Source: Halomonas sp. (lineage in GTDB: Bacteria > Pseudomonadota > Gammaproteobacteria > Pseudomonadales > Halomonadaceae). From it: a stretch of DNA of 64,000 nt. Location of the stretch: contig NZ_JAJUFQ010000017.1 in assembly GCF_029263665.1 (NCBI RefSeq), positions 1 to 64,000 of the forward strand. The letters are read 5' to 3'. The position numbers and the translations under genes are program-made. Of this stretch, positions 60,313 through 64,000 are shown piece by piece (positions within the stretch are counted from its first letter, which is position 1; each line of letters opens with the position of its first letter). The notes under the pieces are model-generated. The model saw only the letters and a program-made list of their open reading frames with translations. It was not told the origin of the DNA and searched no databases.

Positions 60313-60783
60313 TCATCGTTTCTTGCCTACCAGGTCTTTGAAGGGGTTGTTAGCGTCCTTCGCCCCAGGCACTGCCAAGCGGGTGCGACTGGCTGGATCC
60401 AGCCCCAGAGCACTGCCGAACATGGCCATCTGCTTGAGTGAGGCATTAGCCTCCGTGCAAGCCGGATTCTTCACATCGCTGTTCAGCCCCGGCACGACAA
60501 TGCCATTCCTGGCGATGTCTTCCTCTGCCTGACGCCAGCGCGCATAGGCGGCGCAGTACGCCTCGAGGTTGGGCATGTCTGAGACGGTCAGGATCTTGCT
60601 GCTCACCAGCCACGGCGCCACTCGCTCCCACATCTGAATTCCATAGGGGTGCAGCCATTCCGGTGGCAAGGGGACTTCAAGCAGACCTTCACCCTCGGGC
60701 TCGTCATGATTGATGGCACGTTTTCCCGGATTGCCCTGAACCGCTTTCAGGTGGCTGGGCTTGGGTTTGCGACCTCGCGTCAT
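60313..60783 (-). CDS. Terminase small subunit, P27 family
   Basis: The 156-residue protein has the P27 family start MTRGRKPKPSHLKAVQGNPGKRA (in part) and the core YGIQMWERVAPWLVSSKILTVSDMPNLEAYC, then SDVKNPACTEANASLKQM and GLDPASRTRLAVP. It recognises the packaging site. GGAAGG lies six bases before the ATG. The 126 bp upstream, before the HNH gene end, carry no gene and may hold the cos site. Confidence 0.93.
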   Translation of the reverse strand: MTRGRKPKPSHLKAVQGNPGKRAINHDEPEGEGLLEVPLPPEWLHPYGIQMWERVAPWLVSSKILTVSDMPNLEAYCAAYARWRQAEEDIARNGIVVPGLNSDVKNPACTEANASLKQMAMFGSALGLDPASRTRLAVPGAKDANNPFKDLVGKKR

Positions 60784-60909
60784 CTGAAGCCTTCCAATTG
60801 AGAACGATTCCCGCTGAGCTGATTTTTCAATTTTGCGGGTGTAAAAATTTAACCTCGGCGTCGGTGTCCGCTGGCGCAGGGTAGGAGAGATTGACCTCCC
60901 CCCTCCCCC

Positions 60910-61278
60910 TCAGCCACCGCCGTCGCGGCCCCGGCGCGCCTCTGACAGCGTCTTGACCTGGTGGCACGGCTCGCAGATGGCCTCGAGGTTGGCGTCGCTA
61001 CCATCGCCCCCTGACGCCAGGTTGACGATGTGGTCGACCTCAGTCGCGGGCGTCACTCGTCCGGCACGCCAGCATGGCTGGCAGAGCCCTTTATCCCGCT
61101 TCAGGATACGCTCCCGTTGGCGTCGCCAAGGACGACCACCACGACCATTCTTCACACCAGGTTGGCATCGGTCCCAGGTCACGGCCATGTGTGAATGCTG
61201 ATCGCAGTAACCATGCTTGGCTGTGGTCTTGCCGGGACACATCGGCGCGCGACAGGGACGAGGAGGACTGGCTGGCAT
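60910..61278 (-). CDS. HNH endonuclease
   Basis: The 122-residue protein has the HNH nuclease core TEVDHIVNLASGGDGSDANLEAICEPCHQVKT (in parts) with two zinc-binding CxxC pairs (CQPC, CEPC). An HNH gene next to terS-terL is the rule in HK97-like cos phages, where it works with terminase in DNA cutting. The ATG at 61278 is preferred over a TTG at 61299. Confidence 0.92.
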   Translation of the reverse strand: MPASPPRPCRAPMCPGKTTAKHGYCDQHSHMAVTWDRCQPGVKNGRGGRPWRRQRERILKRDKGLCQPCWRAGRVTPATEVDHIVNLASGGDGSDANLEAICEPCHQVKTLSEARRGRDGGG

Positions 61279-61380
61279 ATTACGGGCCCAATCGAGCAAG
61301 GATAATTGTTGAGATCCGCGGCTATCCTGTCCCGTAGTCTGCTATATACACAGAAAGGAATGCTGCGCGTGCTTCTTACG

Positions 61381-61412
61381 TTGACAGCTTATTCGTTAAT
61401 CACGTCATACTT
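61381..61412 (+). promoter_or_regulatory. Candidate sigma70 promoter for plus-strand genes
   Basis: TTGACA at 61,381 matches the -35 consensus, with an AT-rich stretch and CATACT/TACTTA about 18 bases on. It lies about 35 bp before the small plus-strand gene at 61,446, against the late operon. Confidence 0.4.
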
Positions 61413-61445
61413 AGACAGCACTAGGAAAAAGGAACGAGTAGCACT

Positions 61446-61643
61446 ATGGAACCGCATTACTATCTCTTATGTATCGCAAAGGAATACGGTGACTTTTCGG
61501 ATCAAGCTAGTGCGCGGCAACATGAGTTTGCTTCGATGACATGGATAGTTGTCGATGGCGCGACAGGGACGGAAACAGCATCCTTCGCATCACACCAAGA
61601 GGCAGTGGAATATGCCAACGGATTAAACAAGATAAATCCCTGA
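61446..61643 (+). CDS. Small plus-strand phage protein, unknown
   Basis: The 65-residue protein (MEPHYYLLCIAKEYGDF start, DGATGTETASFASHQEAVEYANGLN end) is acidic, and its C-terminus looks like a small alpha/beta fold. AAGGAACGAG lies about nine bases before the ATG. It is more AT-rich than the terminase genes. I recognise no family. A candidate promoter is just upstream. Confidence 0.55.
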   Translation: MEPHYYLLCIAKEYGDFSDQASARQHEFASMTWIVVDGATGTETASFASHQEAVEYANGLNKINP

Positions 61644-61790
61644 GCAACTTGCACCTGTAGCATTCCGAGGCCCTTTCGCTCCATGAGCGCCGCCATGACT
61701 TTCGAAGGAACCATTAGGCTAGTGCGAAGACTGCTATGCTCAACATATTGCATATCGCAGCCTCTATACCTCTATAGGGGGGACATTACA

Positions 61791-62045
61791 TTGCCCACCT
61801 TCGAAGTAGTTCCAACAACGCCATCGCTGCAAGAACCTGTTGGATGGCTAGTGATTGATGCTCGGAACCCTGCCCAACCAGTATGGGCTAAATTCAGCTG
61901 CGAGATTGACGCCCGCCAGGTCGCCGCTCGGCTTTGCTTCGAATCCGAAATGGGGCTTTTAGATAACGAAAATGACGATGCCTCGCTCGATGAGGCGACT
62001 GATCATTACCGTCCCTCAACTGAATCACTTTTGTCGGCGCGATAA
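61791..62045 (+). CDS. Small plus-strand phage protein, unknown
   Basis: From a TTG at 61791 with GGGGGG about 8-13 bases upstream, an 84-residue frame reads FEVVPTTPSLQEPVGWLVID and CEIDARQVAARLCFESEMG, ending acidic. A longer in-frame ATG at 61683 lacks a ribosome site. No family is recognised; the start and even the gene are uncertain. Confidence 0.4.
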   Translation: MPTFEVVPTTPSLQEPVGWLVIDARNPAQPVWAKFSCEIDARQVAARLCFESEMGLLDNENDDASLDEATDHYRPSTESLLSAR

Positions 62046-62202
62046 CGCCCAGACTGATGACGACCAGGGAGTGCCGAAAATTTGTCGAATTCCGCGGCTC
62101 TCCGCCCCCGTGGATGGCTATGCCCCGGCGGGAAGGACCCACGGGGCGTCGGCGCTGACTTGGCCAGATGGTCTATTCTTTAGTTGCCTTCGATAACAAA
62201 AA

Positions 62203-62430
62203 GTGAAGAACATGCTTAGATTCACGAGGTGGCACATACCGCCTGTAATTATCTGTGGTGGCTTCGGACTGTTCTTCGGATCGAGAATTGGCATAGCTGC
62301 CTTTGGCGATGCTATCAGCGGAACATTCATCTCCGGGGCGCTAGGCGCTTACTTTGGATACAAGCTCTATGAATGGTACGAGCGACGGAAAGGCCAAAGA
62401 AACAAAAATCCACGTATAACTAGACGATAA
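62203..62430 (+). CDS. Small glycine-rich membrane protein, unknown
   Basis: The 75-residue frame has two hydrophobic segments with glycine spacing (IPPVIICGGFGLFFGSRIGIAAFG and ISGTFISGALGAYFGYKL in parts) and a basic tail (ERRKGQRNKNPR). The start may be the GTG at 62203 or the ATG at 62212. It lies tail-to-tail with Rz1. It may be a lysogeny membrane protein such as a superinfection-exclusion factor, but that is only suggested by size and place. Confidence 0.5.
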   Translation: MKNMLRFTRWHIPPVIICGGFGLFFGSRIGIAAFGDAISGTFISGALGAYFGYKLYEWYERRKGQRNKNPRITRR

Positions 62431-62456
62431 CCAACAACTTTATCGAGAAACATACA

Positions 62457-62738
62457 TCACTCTTTCACCTGGCCAGCGACAGAGACAATCCTCTCTACAG
62501 CAGCACGATCTGCATTAGCTCGTCGGCGCAACGCCTCGTAATCCGCCAGGAGATCCAGCAAGTCGCGGTTACTCGCTACTGCCCTGCGTGGTGCTGCCAG
62601 AGGGGATAGCAGATGGGCTGGTATCGTTGGCCCTGGCATGATCACCGGCACTGTCACCGTATTCGGCGGGGAGCTGGCGCACCCAGTCACCAACAGCAAC
62701 AGGAATAGGCTTGCCAGCCCAGTCAGCGGTCTCGGCAT
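62457..62738 (-). CDS. Rz1-like outer-membrane spanin
   Basis: The 93-residue lipoprotein starts MPRPLTGLASLFLLLLVTGC with a clear lipobox (LVTGC, Cys20) and a Pro-rich stretch behind it. It begins inside the Rz gene in another frame, with GGAG seven bases before the ATG, and runs 112 bp beyond it. Rz and Rz1 together bridge the periplasm and fuse the membranes at lysis. It is longer than lambda Rz1 (60). Confidence 0.88.
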   Translation of the reverse strand: MPRPLTGLASLFLLLLVTGCASSPPNTVTVPVIMPGPTIPAHLLSPLAAPRRAVASNRDLLDLLADYEALRRRANADRAAVERIVSVAGQVKE

Positions 62739-63027
62739 CTTCTTGCTCCAGCTTGCGGGCAGCACTGCGAACCAACTGCAGCAGTTGGTCATCACGCTGC
62801 AGCTGCTCTTCACGTTCATTGAGCGCGGCTTCCATCGCTTCGATCCGGCGGCGCTGCCAGCGCTGGTGTTCCAGCAAGGTCTCAGCACGCTGATCGATAC
62901 GTGAAATCTCGACCTGAGCATCTGCCAGCTTGGAAGCGTAGTGCCGAGCCTGCATGCCCGAATACACGGTGATGCCCAGCAGCACTGAGATAATGAGCGG
63001 CGTGAGGTTGCGAAGTAGGGAGATCAT
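62569..63027 (-). CDS. Rz-like inner-membrane spanin
   Basis: The 152-residue protein has one N-terminal membrane segment (LTPLIISVLLGITVYSGM) and a long periplasmic coiled coil (ADAQVEISRIDQRAETLLEHQRW, RRRIEAMEAALNEREEQLQRD), as usual for Rz. It overlaps the holin stop by four bases and contains the Rz1 start. Confidence 0.88.
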   Translation of the reverse strand: MISLLRNLTPLIISVLLGITVYSGMQARHYASKLADAQVEISRIDQRAETLLEHQRWQRRRIEAMEAALNEREEQLQRDDQLLQLVRSAARKLEQEDAETADWAGKPIPVAVGDWVRQLPAEYGDSAGDHARANDTSPSAIPSGSTTQGSSE

Positions 63028-63371
63028 TTCCGACCTCGCAGCAGGAAAGTCTCGAGGATGATTGACGCGCGTTCACGGATCCACTTGGTACCAAGGAAGC
63101 CAACAGCTCCTCCCAATGAGACCGCGAGGCTCAAACTCAAGCCGAAGTATTGGAGGACGGGAACCAATGACAATGTCAGGCAACCACACAGCACTGCTTC
63201 CAATAACGATTTCAGTGGCTCTCCGCCTGCCTGCATGGCACGTGCAAATGCCACAATACAAGCCATGCCAGCGGCATAGAGCTGTGGCCAGTTATGAGAT
63301 AGCACCCCGAACAGGGCCTGCCAGAAGCTTGGGTCCTTGTCGGGCAGCATATCGACTCTCTTCTTTGTCAT
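63024..63371 (-). CDS. Holin, lambda S type
   Basis: Holins open the inner membrane at a set time. The 115-residue protein has three hydrophobic segments (LYAAGMACIVAFARAM, LLEAVLCGCLTLSLVPVL, LSLAVSLGGAVGFLG) and a basic C-terminus, as in the lambda S family. Two in-frame starts exist: M1 with GAGGTGG upstream, and M8 (63350) with AGAGAG upstream. The extra residues TKKRVD are positively charged, as in the lambda antiholin form. Confidence 0.85.
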   Translation of the reverse strand: MTKKRVDMLPDKDPSFWQALFGVLSHNWPQLYAAGMACIVAFARAMQAGGEPLKSLLEAVLCGCLTLSLVPVLQYFGLSLSLAVSLGGAVGFLGTKWIRERASIILETFLLRGRK

Positions 63372-63421
63372 GAGACCACCTCATTGGTGGCCTGCGTATG
63401 AATTCGTTAACCGCGCCACTC

Positions 63422-63973
63422 TCAGGCAGCGTCGGAGTATTCGGTACAAACCTCGTCAATGAGCACTCTGCCGACTTCGGCAACTAATGCTTCAAGGTTG
63501 TCGCGGAAGGCCCTGAGGTCATCAGGGTTGGTGATGAAAAACAGCTCAACGATGATGCCACCGGCACGAACGAATGCGAGACGTGAGTGCTGCCCGCTGC
63601 CTTCACCCTTGGCACCGCGGTTGGAAATACCCATCACGCTGGATAGGGAGTTGCACAGCACAGCGCCAAGACGCTTACCGCTAACATCCGATAGAGTCTC
63701 TACACCGGTCGCGGAAGGGCTGGAGAAGGCATTGCAGTGGAACTCGACCGCTACATCATGGCGCTTGGCCATCTCGCATGCCTGACTGAGTGGCAGGTTC
63801 TGACCTTCCTTTCCATCACGAGCCAGCACGACCTTGCCAGACAGGTAGTCGAACAGGCGATCACGGAAGTCGAGGACGATGTCCGCCTCAGAAAGGCCAT
63901 TGCCAGATGCGCCGGGATCAGACATGGAATGACCGGCACTGATGAGCAGCGTCTTGGTCTGGAGCGCCATCAT
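63422..63973 (-). CDS. Endolysin, N-acetylmuramoyl-L-alanine amidase
   Basis: The protein (about 184 residues) is an amidase_3 domain: TLLISAGHSMSDPGASGNG with the zinc histidine, EADIVLDFRDRL with the acidic ligand, VAVEFHCNAFSSPSATGVE with the second histidine, and GIIVELFFITNPDD with the catalytic glutamate. It has no signal sequence, so it depends on the holin. Three ATG codons in a row follow GAGG; the second (63973) has the best spacing. Confidence 0.92.
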   Translation of the reverse strand: MMALQTKTLLISAGHSMSDPGASGNGLSEADIVLDFRDRLFDYLSGKVVLARDGKEGQNLPLSQACEMAKRHDVAVEFHCNAFSSPSATGVETLSDVSGKRLGAVLCNSLSSVMGISNRGAKGEGSGQHSRLAFVRAGGIIVELFFITNPDDLRAFRDNLEALVAEVGRVLIDEVCTEYSDAA

Positions 63974-63983
63974 CATGCACCTC

Positions 63984-64000
63984 AAATAAAAAGCCCGCAG
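63984..64000 (-). terminator. Partial terminator at the window edge
   Basis: The minus strand reads CTGCGGGCTTTTTATTT, the 3' arm and T run of a terminator whose other arm lies beyond 64,000. It stands directly upstream of the endolysin gene. Confidence 0.55.

Larger units (their letters stand above)
34545..64000. mobile_element. Prophage, lambda/HK97-like siphovirus (left end to window edge)
   Basis: From the mutS fragment to the window edge every recognisable gene is phage-like or an accessory gene: SOS mutagenesis cassette, tail fibre, tip J, minor tail, tape measure, tail chaperones, tail tube, head-tail joining, HK97-type capsid, S49 protease, portal, terminase, HNH, spanins, holin and endolysin. 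Late genes all run on the minus strand. Apart from the frame break in the tape measure gene, the structural module looks intact. Integrase, repressor and replication genes are not seen and should lie to the right. Confidence 0.93.

Overview
The window looks like chromosomal DNA of a halophilic gammaproteobacterium, most likely Halomonadaceae (Halomonas or a close relative), carrying most of an integrated siphovirus-type prophage. This rests on gene content and order (NAD ligase / zipA / smc behind a complete ccmABCDEFGHI operon, a Na+-pumping oxaloacetate decarboxylase, and a csrA-lysC-alaS-recX-recA-pncC run) and on GC-rich codon use. No database search was possible.

Host part, about 1-34,560. 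A cytochrome c maturation operon (ccmA to ccmI, 15,378 down to 8,210) runs without gaps into smc, zipA, ligA and a yheU-like gene, all on the minus strand. Divergent from ccmA is a LexA-like autoprotease that lacks a DNA-binding domain and sits behind a perfect SOS box; it is coupled to a yigZ gene. Next come a two-domain ornithine-lipid-type acyltransferase, the oadGAB sodium pump, dusC, dbpA, a RIO kinase, two identical tRNA-Arg(ACG) genes and a tRNA-Ser(GCT), csrA, lysC, alaS, recX-recA (SOS box), pncC and a 52-residue Pmp3-type protein. Two arrays of 7-bp repeats, each with decayed copies in the opposite orientation about 80-105 bp away, lie between operons.

Junction. At 34,492 a plus-strand reading frame opens with what looks like the first 20 codons of the mismatch-repair gene mutS, then changes character at a short inverted repeat (34,545-34,560) and stops. 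This is read as the left attachment site: the prophage appears to be inserted in the 5' end of mutS. The rest of mutS is not in the window.

Prophage, about 34,560 to beyond 64,000. The left end holds a plus-strand SOS-controlled mutagenesis cassette (SOS box, DUF1654, umuD, umuC), a broken SRAP/YedK gene, a small DUF-like gene, a PAAR-like micro-ORF and a protein made of six Myb/SANT-like repeats. The rest is a minus-strand late operon read from 64,000 towards 39,800: endolysin, holin, Rz/Rz1, HNH, terminase small and large subunits, portal, S49 protease, HK97-type capsid, head-tail joining genes, tail tube, tail chaperones with a lambda-like -1 frameshift signal, tape measure (split in two frames at a slippery G6 run), minor tail genes, a J-type tip protein and two tail-fibre genes. 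Several terminator-like hairpins lie inside this operon, which suggests antitermination. Two islands of AT-richer plus-strand small ORFs interrupt it. Integrase, repressor and replication genes must lie beyond the right edge.
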